Shown here: piece by piece, positions 10,165 to 22,000 of the stretch
Numbering within the stretch: position 1 is the first letter of the stretch
Layout: the number at the start of each line of letters is the position of its first letter
NCBI GenBank assembly: GCA_021442595.1
Contig: JABUST010000071.1
Location: 1 to 38,942, forward strand
Length of the DNA stretch: 38,942 nt
From: Lachnospiraceae bacterium
GTDB taxonomy: Bacteria; Bacillota; Clostridia; Lachnospirales; Bianqueaceae
Reading direction: 5' to 3'
Notes under the pieces: model-generated
The model's database searches: none
Seen by the model: the letters and a program-made list of their open reading frames with translations, nothing else
Told to the model about the DNA's origin: nothing
Program-made: the position numbers and the translations under genes

Positions 10165-10752
10165 ATGAAAAACATACACAGAAATCTTCAAAAAGGAACG
10201 GCCCTGCTGTTGGCAGGCATCCTGCTGTTTTCCCTCACGGCCTGCGGAGAATCCAATGACCTGATCCTTTACAGAGGCAAGCAGGACGTAATTCTCCAGG
10301 AGGTGGATCAGCTTTCCGGAGACATGCAGAGCATCATTGCCGAGCTGGATACCCAGATCAATAACCGGAACCGGGAGGCCTATGAGACCGCCCTTACCCA
10401 GCTGCAGACCTGCTGCCAGAGTCTGATCGATGATTATCATGCCCTTGCCAACCAGGTGCCCCCCTCAGAGTATTCTGAGCAGCAGAAGGAGCTGAAGCGC
10501 TATGCGGATGATATCGAGCTTATGCTCAGCGACACCCTCCGCATGTACACCCTGGCCCAGGCCAGGATCACCGGAGCTATCTCCGATGATACGGCAGACC
10601 AGCTGATGCGCCTTACCAAAGAGATCAGCGCCCTGACGGAGTCCGCCAAGGCCTTCGACAGCCTCCTGGGAGAGGTGATGGGCTTCACCGTCAGCGAGAC
10701 TCCCGCGGAGAATCCGGAAACTTCCGAAGAGAGCCCGGAAGAAGGGAAATAA
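10165..10752 (+). CDS. Putative lipoprotein, coiled-coil-like
   Basis: Signal peptide with lipobox: LLLAGILLFSLTACGES; RBS gggaggagc upstream. Confidence 0.75.
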   Translation: MKNIHRNLQKGTALLLAGILLFSLTACGESNDLILYRGKQDVILQEVDQLSGDMQSIIAELDTQINNRNREAYETALTQLQTCCQSLIDDYHALANQVPPSEYSEQQKELKRYADDIELMLSDTLRMYTLAQARITGAISDDTADQLMRLTKEISALTESAKAFDSLLGEVMGFTVSETPAENPETSEESPEEGK

Positions 10753-10770
10753 CGGACCGGAGGATGACAG

Positions 10771-11709
10771 ATGGAACGATCAGCCCAGCTGCTTCAGCAG
10801 GCAAAGGAAACCATCCAGGATGGCCTGGAAAAGGCAGGACTCTATGCGTACCGGTTTCTGGAACCTGAAAAAGAAGAAGCTTCAGAGACGATCCGGTCCA
10901 TCGTGGTCGTCCTTTTTCCGTATTATACCGGCCCCGCGCAGGGCAATCTGTCCCTGTACTGCCGGGGCAGAGACTATCATCTGGTGGTACCTCAGGTGCT
11001 GGAGCCCATCTGCAGGGAAGTATCTCTGCTGCTGCAGGATCCCCATGTCCGGGCTTACGCAGATACAGGTCCTCTGAAGGACCGGTACCTGGTGCTCCGG
11101 GCGGGTCTGGGGCGCATAGGACGGAACCAGATGATGATCAATAACCGTTACGGCAGCTATTTTTTCGCCGCCTATATGACCCTCAGCACACCCCTGGAGC
11201 CGGATCCGCCGGTGGTCTATGCCAATGGTATTTCCTGCCTTGACTGCGGAGCCTGCGTGAAGGCCTGCCCTGGGCAGGCCATGCTGCCGGACGGGGCCTT
11301 CCGACCGGAACGTTGCCGCAGCGGGATCACCCAGAAGAGCGGAGCCCTGGAACCCTGGGAGAAGGAGATCCTTCTCAAGGGAGACACCATCTTCGGCTGC
11401 GATGTATGCCAGCTGGTGTGTCCCCTGAACCGGGATGCGGAGCAGACGCCCCTGCAGACCTTCAGAGAGAACAGGATCGAGAGCCTGTATCCGGAGGATC
11501 TTGAAGGGCTTTCCCGGCGGGAATTCATGAAAAAATACGAAGACCGGGCCTTCAACTGGAAGGGTCCCGCAGTGCTTCGAAGAAATCTGTCCCTCATGAG
11601 TGAGAGACAGGAGGAGAGCAATGGAGATAGAGAGAAAATACCTGTTCGATCAGCTGCCGCCGGGGAAACACCCCTGCAAGCATCTGGTTCAGGCTTACAT
11701 CAGCCGTGA
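10771..11709 (+). CDS. Epoxyqueuosine reductase-like (QueG family) double [4Fe-4S] protein
   Basis: GRIGRNQMMIN, CLDCGACVKACP and CDVCQLVCPLN ferredoxin-type cysteines, typical QueG layout. Confidence 0.8.
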   Translation: MERSAQLLQQAKETIQDGLEKAGLYAYRFLEPEKEEASETIRSIVVVLFPYYTGPAQGNLSLYCRGRDYHLVVPQVLEPICREVSLLLQDPHVRAYADTGPLKDRYLVLRAGLGRIGRNQMMINNRYGSYFFAAYMTLSTPLEPDPPVVYANGISCLDCGACVKACPGQAMLPDGAFRPERCRSGITQKSGALEPWEKEILLKGDTIFGCDVCQLVCPLNRDAEQTPLQTFRENRIESLYPEDLEGLSRREFMKKYEDRAFNWKGPAVLRRNLSLMSERQEESNGDREKIPVRSAAAGETPLQASGSGLHQP

Positions 11710-12085
11710 TCCTGTGATCCGCATCCGCAGCAGCGAAGCGGAAGGGGGAGAAGCGAATGGAGAAAAGAAATATGTGCTTACCATTAAGGGAAGCGGACTC
11801 GTATACAGAGAAGAACATGAGCTGCTGCTGACCAAAGAGCAGTTTCTCTCTCTTCTGCCGAAAGCAGAAGGACGCATCATCCGGAAGACCAGGTATCTGA
11901 TTCCTCTGGAGGAGGGTCTTACCGCTGAAGCAGATGTGTTTCATGAGGAGTTGGAAGGACTTAAGCTGGTGGAGGTGGAGTTTCCCGATGAGGAGACCAT
12001 GGGGGGCTTCACGCCCCCGGCCTGGTTTGGAAAAGATGTTTCCGATACCGATCAATATCATAACAGTGTGCTGTCGAAGGGGTAA
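11621..12085 (+). CDS. CYTH domain protein (triphosphatase/adenylate cyclase-like)
   Basis: MEIERKYLF (ExExK-type motif), IRIRSSE, YVLTIKGSG, EADVFHEELEGLKLVEVEFPDE. Confidence 0.88.
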   Translation: MEIERKYLFDQLPPGKHPCKHLVQAYISRDPVIRIRSSEAEGGEANGEKKYVLTIKGSGLVYREEHELLLTKEQFLSLLPKAEGRIIRKTRYLIPLEEGLTAEADVFHEELEGLKLVEVEFPDEETMGGFTPPAWFGKDVSDTDQYHNSVLSKG

Positions 12086-12087
12086 GT

Positions 12088-13764
12088 ATGGATCAATACG
12101 AGCTTGAACGAAAGGCGCTGTACTACAAAGCCACCCAGTGCTACCGGCGCCGGGATAATCAGAGCCATGAGGAGGGTCTCTACTATCTGGAGCAGGCCTC
12201 TTCTCTGGGAAGCCCTGAGGCCTATAAGCTGCTGGGCATCCTGTATACCAGCGGACAGTATGAACCCTTCCCTGCCAGAAGCATGGAGCGGGCTGTTAAA
12301 TGCTACCGGAAAGCTGCGGAGCTGGGAGACGCGGAGGCTATGTACTGGCTGTCTCAATGTTATGAGATGGGCGCAGGCACAGACCTGGATCCCGGACAGG
12401 CAGCTCTGTGGCGTCAGATGGCTGTGGAAGCAGGCTTTGAAACAGAGGAAGAAGACGTGGCACCCGGAGCTGCTTCTGCAGCTAAGCCGAAGGCTCAGCC
12501 GGAAGGCAGGGAGGCGAATTCTTCCGCTCAAGCAGCCGTCAGCCCGGGAAAGACCGGCGCTCAGACAGGAAAAAGTCAACCAGACCCTATGGCCCAGACT
12601 GCGCCGGTTCGGCAGGCACAGGGGTCTGTTCCCGGCCGCATTTCCTTGAAAACAGAGCCCGTCCGGGTGGCGGAAATGAAGCCGGAGCCGGTGAAGAGGA
12701 TCTCCGGAGAGAAGGCAGAGAAGGATTTCCTGGAAGCCGACAGGGCCTATGAGGAAGCTGTGGCTAATGAGTGCAGTGAACGCATGAAGAAGATCCCCCG
12801 GAAGTGGGCTCTGGTATACGGAAGCTTTACTTTGGAGGCTGTGGTCATTTTCGTACTGCTGCTGTTTTTGCTCATGCGTCTGGCGGTGAAGGATTCGGCC
12901 GGGTCCGGAATCTTCTGGGTCACGGCGGCAGTCCTGGGCCTTGTTCTCACCGGGCTGGGATGCCTGGCCGGGCGGTCCAAGGGCCTCAGGGAAGCCGGAG
13001 AGACCAATGCCTACGAAAATTCCGCCTTCTGCAAAGGCTTCAGAGGGGCAGAACCTCCCAAGAAGGAGCAATCCCTGCCTTACCGCACCTACCGAGGAAT
13101 GCGCCGGAGATATATGGCCGCCAGGATCGGAAACCCGGTGGAGCTCTCCCGCCTGAATGAGGGAGCCCCGAGCCGCAAAGATGGTCTTATGATTCCAGGA
13201 TGGATCTTTACCACCAGGAGAGGCTTTGCCAGACCGGACTTTGTCATCCTGACCCAAAAGGCCTTCTATGTGGTGGCAGAGCTGGAACTGGAGGGACGTA
13301 TCAGCGGCACCCGCAGCGACGCCCTGTGGACATTGCGCTGGGAAAGCGCCGACAAGCGGGGGGGCATGGGAGGACAGTATGTCCGCACCCTGCCGAATCT
13401 ACTTGAAGAGAATGATTTTGCACTGCAGACCGTGAAATCCGACCTGCAGCTGCTGGATCCTTTGCCCATTGAGAACATTCCTTACTACAACGTGGTCATG
13501 TTCCCCCGGGAGCTGGATATCTCCGGGCTTCAGCTGGAGGACACCCCCGGCAGCGTGATGCTGATTCAGGGAGGGGCCGATCAGCTCATCAGCGCCATAG
13601 AGGCGAAGGATGCTCTGCTGCCCTGCCACGGAGTATCTCCGGAAGGGCTGGAGAGGCTGCTGAAAGCGCTGGCCGAAAAGCAGTATGTCCGGCGTGAGGA
13701 GAGAAAAGACGGGGCCAGGTCCTCCTACCGGGCTCTCAACCGGGCAGAATTCAAGGATAAATAA
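12088..13764 (+). CDS. Sel1-repeat membrane protein with C-terminal NERD-like domain
   Basis: Sel1-like repeats (AVKCYRKAAELGDAEAMYWLSQCYEMGAG), two TM helices around 12,800-12,975, C-terminal PDFVILTQKAFYVVAELELEGRISG resembling NERD. Confidence 0.7.
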   Translation: MDQYELERKALYYKATQCYRRRDNQSHEEGLYYLEQASSLGSPEAYKLLGILYTSGQYEPFPARSMERAVKCYRKAAELGDAEAMYWLSQCYEMGAGTDLDPGQAALWRQMAVEAGFETEEEDVAPGAASAAKPKAQPEGREANSSAQAAVSPGKTGAQTGKSQPDPMAQTAPVRQAQGSVPGRISLKTEPVRVAEMKPEPVKRISGEKAEKDFLEADRAYEEAVANECSERMKKIPRKWALVYGSFTLEAVVIFVLLLFLLMRLAVKDSAGSGIFWVTAAVLGLVLTGLGCLAGRSKGLREAGETNAYENSAFCKGFRGAEPPKKEQSLPYRTYRGMRRRYMAARIGNPVELSRLNEGAPSRKDGLMIPGWIFTTRRGFARPDFVILTQKAFYVVAELELEGRISGTRSDALWTLRWESADKRGGMGGQYVRTLPNLLEENDFALQTVKSDLQLLDPLPIENIPYYNVVMFPRELDISGLQLEDTPGSVMLIQGGADQLISAIEAKDALLPCHGVSPEGLERLLKALAEKQYVRREERKDGARSSYRALNRAEFKDK

Positions 13765-13790
13765 TTTGATATTGGAGAGGAGAGTAGATT

Positions 13791-16394
13791 TTGGCTAACA
13801 TTCTGCAAAAGTTATTTGGATCTACCAGTGAAAAGGAAGTAAAGAGACTGCAGCCTCTGGTCAACAAGGTCGTGGCTATGGAATCTGCCATGGCTGCCCT
13901 GACGGATGAGGAGCTGCGGAATAAAACTGCTGAGTTCAAGGCAGCCCTGGCTGATGGAAAGACCCTGGATGATATCCTTCCGGAGGCCTTCGCCGTGGTG
14001 AGGGAGGCAGCCTGGCGTGTGCTGGGGCAGAAGCATTACCCGGTTCAGATCACCGGAGGCATCATTCTGCACCAGGGACGCATCGCCGAGATGCGTACCG
14101 GTGAAGGTAAGACGCTGACATCAACTCTGCCTGTATATCTGAATGCGCTGGAGGGCAAGGGTGTTCATGTGGTCACCGTAAACGACTATCTGGCAGCCCG
14201 TGACTCCGAATGGATGGGTGCTGTGCACCGGTTCCTGGGGCTCACCGTGGGATGTATCCTGAACAGCATGAACAACGATGAGCGCCGGGAGGCCTATAAG
14301 TGCGACATCACCTACGGCACCAACAACGAATTCGGTTTCGATTACCTCCGTGATAACATGGTAGTCTATGAAAATAAGCTGGTGCAGCGGGAGCTCCATT
14401 TTGCGGTCATCGATGAGGTGGACTCCGTCCTCATTGACGAGGCACGTACTCCTTTGATTATTTCCGGACAGAGCGCCAAATCCACTTCTCTCTATCAGCA
14501 GGCAGATCTGCTGGCTTCTCAGCTTAGGAAGGGCCGCATCGTAGGCGATACCAGCCGCATGGCCCAGCTGATGCAGGAGGAAGTGAAGGAAGAGGGCGAC
14601 TTTATCGTGGATGAGAAGGAGAAGAGCTGCACTCTGACAGCCCAGGGCGTCAAAAAGGCGGAATCCTTCTTCCATGTGGACAACCTGTCCGACCCGGAGA
14701 ACGCAGAAATCCTGCATCATATCAACATCGCTCTGAAGGCCCATTATATGATGGCCCTTGACAAGGACTATGTCATCCGTGAGAACCAGATCGTTATCGT
14801 GGATGAGTTCACCGGACGTCTGATGCCCGGTCGTCGATACAGCGACGGTCTCCATCAGGCCATTGAAGCCAAGGAAAAGGTGGAGGTGAAGCGGGAGTCC
14901 AAGACTCTGGCCACCATTACCTTCCAGAATTTCTTTAATAAATACACCAAGAAGTGCGGTATGACCGGTACGGCCAAAACGGAAGAGGTGGAGTTCGAGG
15001 AGATCTACGGCATGGATGTTGTGGAGATTCCCACGAATCGTCCTGTGGCCCGGGTGGACCATCCGGACATGATCTACCGCACCCAGGTGGAAAAGTTCCG
15101 GGCCGTCATCCGGGACATTAAAGAGTGCCATGAAAAGGGTCAGCCGGTACTGGTGGGCACCATCTCCATCGAGACCTCCGAGATGCTCAGCAAGCTGCTG
15201 AAGCGGGAGGGCGTACAGCACAACGTGCTGAATGCCAAGTTCCACGAAAGAGAAGCTGAGATCGTGGCTCAGGCCGGACAGGAGGGGGCAGTGACCATTG
15301 CCACCAACATGGCAGGACGTGGTACGGATATCAAGCTGGGAGAAGGTGTGGCAGAGCTGGGCGGATTGAAGATCATCGGCACCGAGCGCCATGAATCCCG
15401 CCGCATCGATAATCAGCTCCGCGGCCGAAGCGGACGTCAGGGAGATCCGGGTGAATCCCGCTTCTATGTGTCCATGGAGGACGATCTGATGCGCATTTTC
15501 GGCGGCGAGCGCATGCAGAAGGTGCTGGAGACCTTCCGGTACCCCGAGGACCAGCCCATTGAAGATAAAATGTTCTCCAAAGCCCTGGAGAGCGCCCAGA
15601 AGAGGGTAGAAGAAAATAACTACGGTATCCGTAAACATCTGCTGGAATATGACCAGGTCATGAACGAGCAGAGAGAGACCATCTATGCCGAGCGCCGCCG
15701 CGTTCTGGCAGGAGAGAACCTGAAGGACGCCATTCTGCATCAGGCAGACGATCTGGTGGCTTCCATAGTGATGGAAGGTACCGCCGGGGCCAAATATCCG
15801 GAAGAATGGAACATGGAGCTTATTAACACAGAGCTTCGCCGGGTCATTCCCATTCGGGGAAATATCTCCGTGGAGGGAGAAGAGAAGACCATTGATCAGG
15901 AGGCCCTCATCACCCGCCTGCAGGATAAGACCCGGGAGCTGTATGAGGCCAAGGAGCAGGAGGTCACGGAGAATTCCGAAGGCAAGGTGGATATGCGTGA
16001 GGTTGAACGCATGATTCTGCTGCGCACTGTGGACAGCCTGTGGACAGAGCATCTGGACATTATGGATCAGATGCGCCAGGGTATCGGCCTTCAGGCCTTC
16101 GCCCAGAAGAATCCCCTGGATGAGTACCGTCTCATTGGCTTTGACATGTTCGAGGAGCTGAATGACAACATCATGCGCAACACCATCCGCAGCATCTTCT
16201 CCGTTAAGGTGAACAAGAACGAGGAAGTGGAGCGCAAGGAAGTGGCCAAGAACATTTCCACTAACCGGGGCGGCGACAAGAGCGCAGCCAAAAAGCCTGT
16301 GAAGCGGGCCGAAAAGAAGGTGGGAAGAAATGATCCCTGCCCCTGCGGAAGCGGAAAGAAATATAAAGCCTGCCACGGCATGTATGAAAACTAA
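13791..16394 (+). CDS. secA: Preprotein translocase ATPase SecA (TTG start)
   Basis: [51 protein letters not shown]-terminal SEC-C zinc motif [20 protein letters not shown] ggagaggag before TTG. Confidence 0.98.
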   Translation: MANILQKLFGSTSEKEVKRLQPLVNKVVAMESAMAALTDEELRNKTAEFKAALADGKTLDDILPEAFAVVREAAWRVLGQKHYPVQITGGIILHQGRIAEMRTGEGKTLTSTLPVYLNALEGKGVHVVTVNDYLAARDSEWMGAVHRFLGLTVGCILNSMNNDERREAYKCDITYGTNNEFGFDYLRDNMVVYENKLVQRELHFAVIDEVDSVLIDEARTPLIISGQSAKSTSLYQQADLLASQLRKGRIVGDTSRMAQLMQEEVKEEGDFIVDEKEKSCTLTAQGVKKAESFFHVDNLSDPENAEILHHINIALKAHYMMALDKDYVIRENQIVIVDEFTGRLMPGRRYSDGLHQAIEAKEKVEVKRESKTLATITFQNFFNKYTKKCGMTGTAKTEEVEFEEIYGMDVVEIPTNRPVARVDHPDMIYRTQVEKFRAVIRDIKECHEKGQPVLVGTISIETSEMLSKLLKREGVQHNVLNAKFHEREAEIVAQAGQEGAVTIATNMAGRGTDIKLGEGVAELGGLKIIGTERHESRRIDNQLRGRSGRQGDPGESRFYVSMEDDLMRIFGGERMQKVLETFRYPEDQPIEDKMFSKALESAQKRVEENNYGIRKHLLEYDQVMNEQRETIYAERRRVLAGENLKDAILHQADDLVASIVMEGTAGAKYPEEWNMELINTELRRVIPIRGNISVEGEEKTIDQEALITRLQDKTRELYEAKEQEVTENSEGKVDMREVERMILLRTVDSLWTEHLDIMDQMRQGIGLQAFAQKNPLDEYRLIGFDMFEELNDNIMRNTIRSIFSVKVNKNEEVERKEVAKNISTNRGGDKSAAKKPVKRAEKKVGRNDPCPCGSGKKYKACHGMYEN

Positions 16395-16423
16395 TAGTAT
16401 CGAAGACAGAAAGGACCAAACCC

Positions 16424-17548
16424 ATGCTTGAATTTGACAATTTTAAGATGGAGCTGGATAAATATAAGGACGCCCTTCCGGAACTGGCGGCCTCTCTGAA
16501 TCTGGAGAGGCTGAAGCTGAAGCTGGACGAGCTGGAAAGAAAGCAGGCGGAGCCCGGTTTCTGGGACGATCCCGACAAGAGCCAGAAGATCGTCCAGGAG
16601 GCCGGCACCATGAAGCGCCGTCTGGAGGAGTACGGCGCCATGGCCACTGCATATGAAGATGCCTGGGCCCTCATTGAAATGGGTGAGGAGGCAGAGGATG
16701 CATCCCTGGCAGAAGAGGTCGGTCCCCAGATCCAGCAGTTTAAGGCCATGTATGAAAAGCTGAAGATGTCCACCCTGCTGGTAGGAGAATTCGATCACAA
16801 CAACGCCATCGTAACCCTGCATCCCGGCGCCGGCGGCACCGAAGCCTGCGACTGGACGGCCATGCTGTACCGCATGTATACCCGCTGGGCAGAAAAAGCC
16901 GGTTATCAGGTGGAGCTTTTGGACTTCCAGGAGGGAGACGAAGCGGGCATTAAGTCCGTCACCATGCAGATCAACGGCGAGAATGCCTACGGCTTTCTGC
17001 GTTCGGAGAAGGGAGTGCACCGTCTGGTGCGCATCTCTCCCTTTGACGCTGCCGGACGCCGCCAGACATCCTTCTCCTCGCTGGAGCTGATGCCGGAGCT
17101 GGATGACTCCATCAACATCGAGCTGAATATGGACGAGCTGCGCATCGATGTGTTCCGTTCCTCCGGCGCCGGCGGACAGAAGGTCAACAAGACCTCCTCT
17201 GCCATCCGTATCACCCACATTCCCACCGGGTTTGTGGTCCAGTGCCAGAATGAGCGCTCCCAGTATCAGAACAAGGACAAGGCCATGGAGATGATGAAAG
17301 CCAAGCTGTACCAGTATGAACTGGAAAAGCAGAGCGAGAAATTCTCCGACATTAAGGGCACTGTCATGGACAATGCCTTCGGAAGCCAGATCCGCTCTTA
17401 CGTATTTCATCCCTATACTTTGGTAAAGGATCTGCGTACCGGAGAGGAAACCGGAAACATCCAGGCGGTCATGGACGGCGATCTGGACAGATTTATGAAC
17501 GCTTACCTGGCCTGGTACGCCAACAATACTGCAGCAGACAAGCAGTGA
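16424..17548 (+). CDS. prfB: Peptide chain release factor 2
   Basis: GGQ motif (SSGAGGQKVNKTSSAIRITHIPTG) and RF2-specific SPF (RISPFDAAGRRQTSF); downstream of secA. Confidence 0.96.
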   Translation: MLEFDNFKMELDKYKDALPELAASLNLERLKLKLDELERKQAEPGFWDDPDKSQKIVQEAGTMKRRLEEYGAMATAYEDAWALIEMGEEAEDASLAEEVGPQIQQFKAMYEKLKMSTLLVGEFDHNNAIVTLHPGAGGTEACDWTAMLYRMYTRWAEKAGYQVELLDFQEGDEAGIKSVTMQINGENAYGFLRSEKGVHRLVRISPFDAAGRRQTSFSSLELMPELDDSINIELNMDELRIDVFRSSGAGGQKVNKTSSAIRITHIPTGFVVQCQNERSQYQNKDKAMEMMKAKLYQYELEKQSEKFSDIKGTVMDNAFGSQIRSYVFHPYTLVKDLRTGEETGNIQAVMDGDLDRFMNAYLAWYANNTAADKQ

Positions 17549-17564
17549 TGGGAAGCATATACAT

Positions 17565-18986
17565 ATGAAAAAGAAATTGAAAACGCTGGTCGTCACGATG
17601 CTGATCGTGGCGATCGCTGTTTCCTGCTGCGGCTGCATTACCGGCAGGATCTACGGAAAGCCTCTGGATGAGGCCACGGCCCTGGATGTCAGTCAGGGAG
17701 TCCTGTATCTGGAGCAGATTACGGTCTATATGCAGGAGCATGATTTGGAAAGCATTCAAAAGATGGGCTACCACTACGGAAAGGCAGGAGCCGCAGAATT
17801 CGATGATTTCTGGCAGGATTATCTGGATCTGGAGGAGGAGTACGGAGCCATTACGGATAGGAACCTCTCAGAGTCCTACAGCTATGCGGACTGTCCTGCC
17901 TTTGTGGGAGAACTGATTACAGAGAGCGGCGCAACCCTTATGCTTCAGATGTATTTCAGCGCCTCCTACGAGCTGTACCGGCTGCATATCTACCTGTCAG
18001 CGGAGGATGCGGAAGCGAAAGTGTCCATGCCCGAGGATGTAACAGAGATCGATGTAGTGCTGAATGAGGGAGGCGAATTTGAACTCCCGGGAAAGATCAC
18101 CCTGCCTGCCGGGGCCATGGAAGAAGGCAAGCCTCTGACAGCAGCCGTCCTGGTGGGAGGCGACGGAGCCAACACCATGGACATGGATGCGGGAAATACT
18201 CACATGTACAGGGATCTGGCCTGGGATCTGGCCCAACAGGGCATCGTCACCCTGCGCTTTGACAAACGCACCCTGGTCTGGAGCGATGTGGCTCTGGATG
18301 AAAATGCGGACATTAGTGTATTCACAGTGGATTGGGAATATATCGACGATGCCAATGCTGCTGCCGCCATGCTGGCAGAGCTTCCCTATGTGGATGCAGA
18401 GAATATCTGGTATATCGGTCATTCTCAGGGCGCCCAGATGGCAGCCCGGGCTGACGAAGAGGCCGGAGGTCTGTATGCAGGCTTCGTCCTCATCAACACC
18501 TCTCCCAGAAACTGGGCGGAGGTCATTTACGACCAGTACATCAATTACGGCCTCTGCGACAGAGATTATGACCAGATCTACTATCTGGTCAGCAAGATCG
18601 ATACGGAGAAAAAATTCATCCTGGAGGGCAGCTGCGCCAAGATGCGGGAGGATGAGATGACCACCACCTTCATTCTCAGCCGGGCAGCGGGCTTCTGGGT
18701 GGACTATATGTCCTATGATTATGTGCAGGGACTCAAGGATCTGGCCAAGCCAACCCTAATCCTCCAGGGAGAGGCAGATTATCAGATTACCCGGGAGGTG
18801 GACTTTACCGCCTGGGAGCAGGAGCTGGAAGGCTGTGCCTGGGCCTCTCTGCAGTGCTTTGAGGGGCTGAATCACCTGATGACTCCCTCCGGGGGTGTGT
18901 TCGAAGGACATTACAAGGAGTTTGATATCCCCGGCTGTGTGCCGGAGGCGGTAGGAGAGGCCATTGCTTCCTTTATGGGGCAGTGA
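17565..18986 (+). CDS. Alpha/beta hydrolase (secreted/lipoprotein-like)
   Basis: N-terminal TM followed by CCGC; hydrolase nucleophile elbow GHSQGAQ; PTLILQGEADYQI; terminal GLNHLM histidine. Confidence 0.85.
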   Translation: MKKKLKTLVVTMLIVAIAVSCCGCITGRIYGKPLDEATALDVSQGVLYLEQITVYMQEHDLESIQKMGYHYGKAGAAEFDDFWQDYLDLEEEYGAITDRNLSESYSYADCPAFVGELITESGATLMLQMYFSASYELYRLHIYLSAEDAEAKVSMPEDVTEIDVVLNEGGEFELPGKITLPAGAMEEGKPLTAAVLVGGDGANTMDMDAGNTHMYRDLAWDLAQQGIVTLRFDKRTLVWSDVALDENADISVFTVDWEYIDDANAAAAMLAELPYVDAENIWYIGHSQGAQMAARADEEAGGLYAGFVLINTSPRNWAEVIYDQYINYGLCDRDYDQIYYLVSKIDTEKKFILEGSCAKMREDEMTTTFILSRAAGFWVDYMSYDYVQGLKDLAKPTLILQGEADYQITREVDFTAWEQELEGCAWASLQCFEGLNHLMTPSGGVFEGHYKEFDIPGCVPEAVGEAIASFMGQ

Positions 18987-19065
18987 GAGCTTTTTTAGCT
19001 AATTTGAAGGACGGCCGCCGGTAAATGTGCCCGGCATAGTCTCTGCAGGAAAGGAGATGACGCGG

Positions 19066-22000
19066 ATGACAGATACAGCTGTTTATGAGAATCAGAGGGT
19101 GGAAGCCGGTGCTGCAGTGAAAGAGCAGATCTCATTTACCCATCTGCATGTCCATACGGAGTATTCCCTGCTGGACGGCTCTTCCAAAATCAAAGAGATC
19201 GTCAAACAGGCAAAGGCGCTGGGTATGGACTCTCTGGCCATCACGGACCACGGTGTCATGTACGGCGTCATCGACTTCTACAAGGCCTGCAAGGCGGAGG
19301 GTATCAAGCCCATCATCGGCTGCGAGGTGTACATAGTATCCGATAACGGAAGCCGTTTCGAAAAAGAAGAGCGGGGAGGTGTCCGTTACGATCATCTGCT
19401 GCTGCTGGCGGAGAACATGACCGGGTATGAGAACCTGATGAAGCTGGTGTCCCGGGGATTTATTGATGGCTACTATTACAAGCCCCGCATCGACTTTGAA
19501 CTGCTGAAGCAGCATAAGGAAGGGCTCATTGCCACCAGCGCCTGCCTGGCCGGTGTGGTAGCCAGAGCCCTGCTGAACTACTCCTATGAAAAGGCAGTGA
19601 CGGTTGCCCGCCAGTACAGGGAGCTCTTCGGACCGGATAGGTTCTATCTGGAAATGCAGGACCATGAAGACGGAAGTGCCGATCAGCGGCGTCTGAACCA
19701 GGCCCTCATGCGTATGAGCAGAGAACTGGATATTCCCCTGGTGGTCACCAATGATGTTCACTATACCTTTGAGCAGGACAAGGCTGCCCATGATATTCTG
19801 CTGTGCATTCAGACAGGAAAGAAGCTGGAAGATCAGGACCGCATGCGCTATGAAGGCAATTACTGTCTCAGGTCCCCTGAGGAGATGGCAGAGCTGTTCC
19901 CCTATGCCCGGGAGGCCTTGACAAATACCCATAAAATAGCAGATATGTGCAGCCTGGAGCTCACCTTCCACGAGAGAAAGCTCCCTTCTTACCAAGTGCC
20001 GGAGGGATACACGGTCTCCTCTTATATGCGAATGCTCTGCGCCAATGGCCTGAAGGAGCGCTATGCAGACTGTGATCCTAAGGCCCCGGGATTTGACCCG
20101 GAGAAGGCCAGATACCAATGGAAGGACCTGACAGAGCGTCTGGAGTATGAGATCGGCGTCATCGAGAGCATGGGCTTCGTGGAGTATTTCCTCATCGTCT
20201 GGGATTTCATCAACTATGCCCGGGAAAAAGGCATCCGGGTGGGCCCCGGCCGCGGTTCCGCAGTAGGCTCTCTGGTTTCCTATACCCTCCACATTGCCAA
20301 CGTGGAGCCCCTTAAATACAACCTTATTTTTGAGCGCATGCTGAATCCTGAGAGAGTCAGCATGCCGGATATTGATACAGATTTTTGCTACCGGCACCGG
20401 CAGGATGTCATCGACTACGTGTCTGAAAAGTACGGAAGGGACTGCGTAGCACAAATAGTGACCTTCGGTACCCTTTCTGCCCGTCTGGTCCTGAGAGACG
20501 TGGGGCGGGTCATGGACATGCCCTACGGCGATGTGGATAAGATCGCCAAAATGGTGCCTAATGAACTGAATATTACCCTGGATCAGGCTCTGGAGAAGAA
20601 CCCGGAGCTGAAGACTGCCTATGAGGAGGACGATCAGATCAGAAGGCTGATCGACATGTCCCGCCGTCTAGAGGGACTCCCCAGACATACATCCACCCAC
20701 GCAGCCGGCGTCCTCATCTCCCAGTCTTCCACCACTAATTATGTGCCTTTATGTACTAATGACGGCAATGTAGTGACCCAATACACCATGACCACTCTGG
20801 AGGAGCTGGGACTTCTGAAGATGGACTTTCTGGGACTTCGCACCCTGACGGTAATCGAGGATACTCTGGACATGATTCGCCGTTCCGAGGGGACAAGTCC
20901 GGACATAGAAAACATTTCCATGGACGATATGAATGTGTATCAGATGATCGGACAGGGAAAAACAGAGGGTGTATTCCAGCTGGAATCCGCAGGCATGACC
21001 CAGTTCATGCGGGAACTGAAGCCCCAGAATCTGGAGGATATCATTGCAGGCATCGCCTTGTACCGGCCGGGCCCCATGGATTTCATTCCCAAGTATCTGA
21101 AGGGAAAGAAGGATCCCTCTAACATCACCTATAAGACTCCTCTGCTGGAGCCCATACTGAAGGCCACCTACGGGTGCATCGTCTATCAGGAGCAGGTCAT
21201 GCAGATCGTTCGGGATCTGGCAGGCTACTCTATGGGACGAAGCGATCTGGTGCGCCGTGCCATGTCCAAAAAGAAGGCGGAGGTCATGGCGGAAGAGCGC
21301 CGGAACTTCGTTTACGGAAATCCGGAACAGGGCGTGGAGGGCTGCGCAGGGAAGGGCATAGATCCCAAGGTGGCTGAGTCCATCTTTGACGACATGGTGG
21401 ATTTTGCCCGGTATGCCTTCAATAAGAGCCATGCTGCAGCCTATGCGGTGGTGGCTTATCAGACCGGCTGGCTCCGTTACTATTATCCTGTGGAATTCAT
21501 GGCTTCCATGATGAACATCTATCCCGCCAAGGTCACGGAGTACATCCAGCATCTGCGCAGCGAGAACGTGCAGCTGCTGCCTCCGGATATCAATGAAAGC
21601 TATACGGGCTTTTCTGTGGTCTGCAGCAAGGAGCTCGATGGCCGCCCGGTAAAGAAGATCCGCTACGGGCTTTCCTCCATTAAAAACGTAGGAGCAGCTC
21701 TGGTGGACAGATTGGTACAGGAGCGCGAAAGCAACGGCTCCTTCCGCAGCATGACAGACTTCTGTCGTCGCATGCAGGATCTGGATCTGAACAAACGGGC
21801 CATGGAAAATATGATCAAGGCCGGTGCCTTTGACACCCTTGGGGGAGCCCGATCTCAATATCTGCAGGCCTATCCTCTCATCATGAATGCATCCGCTCAA
21901 TGGAAGAAGACACTTATGAGCGGTCAAATAGATCTGTTTGATCTGGGAGCGGAACCGGGTGCGGAGCGGGGGAATGAGCTTGCGGCTGATCCCCTGCCCG

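Noticed and set aside
10011-10259. 82-aa plus-strand ORF between the surface protein and lipoprotein genes
   Set aside because: It runs through a rho-independent terminator and promoter and overlaps the lipoprotein gene in another frame.
14121-16376. 751-aa minus-strand ORF antisense to secA
   Set aside because: Shadow ORF of a confidently identified GC-rich gene; composition is His/Leu/Gly-rich with no recognisable domain.
19132-20454. 440-aa and other minus-strand ORFs over dnaE
   Set aside because: Antisense shadows of dnaE with no motif support.
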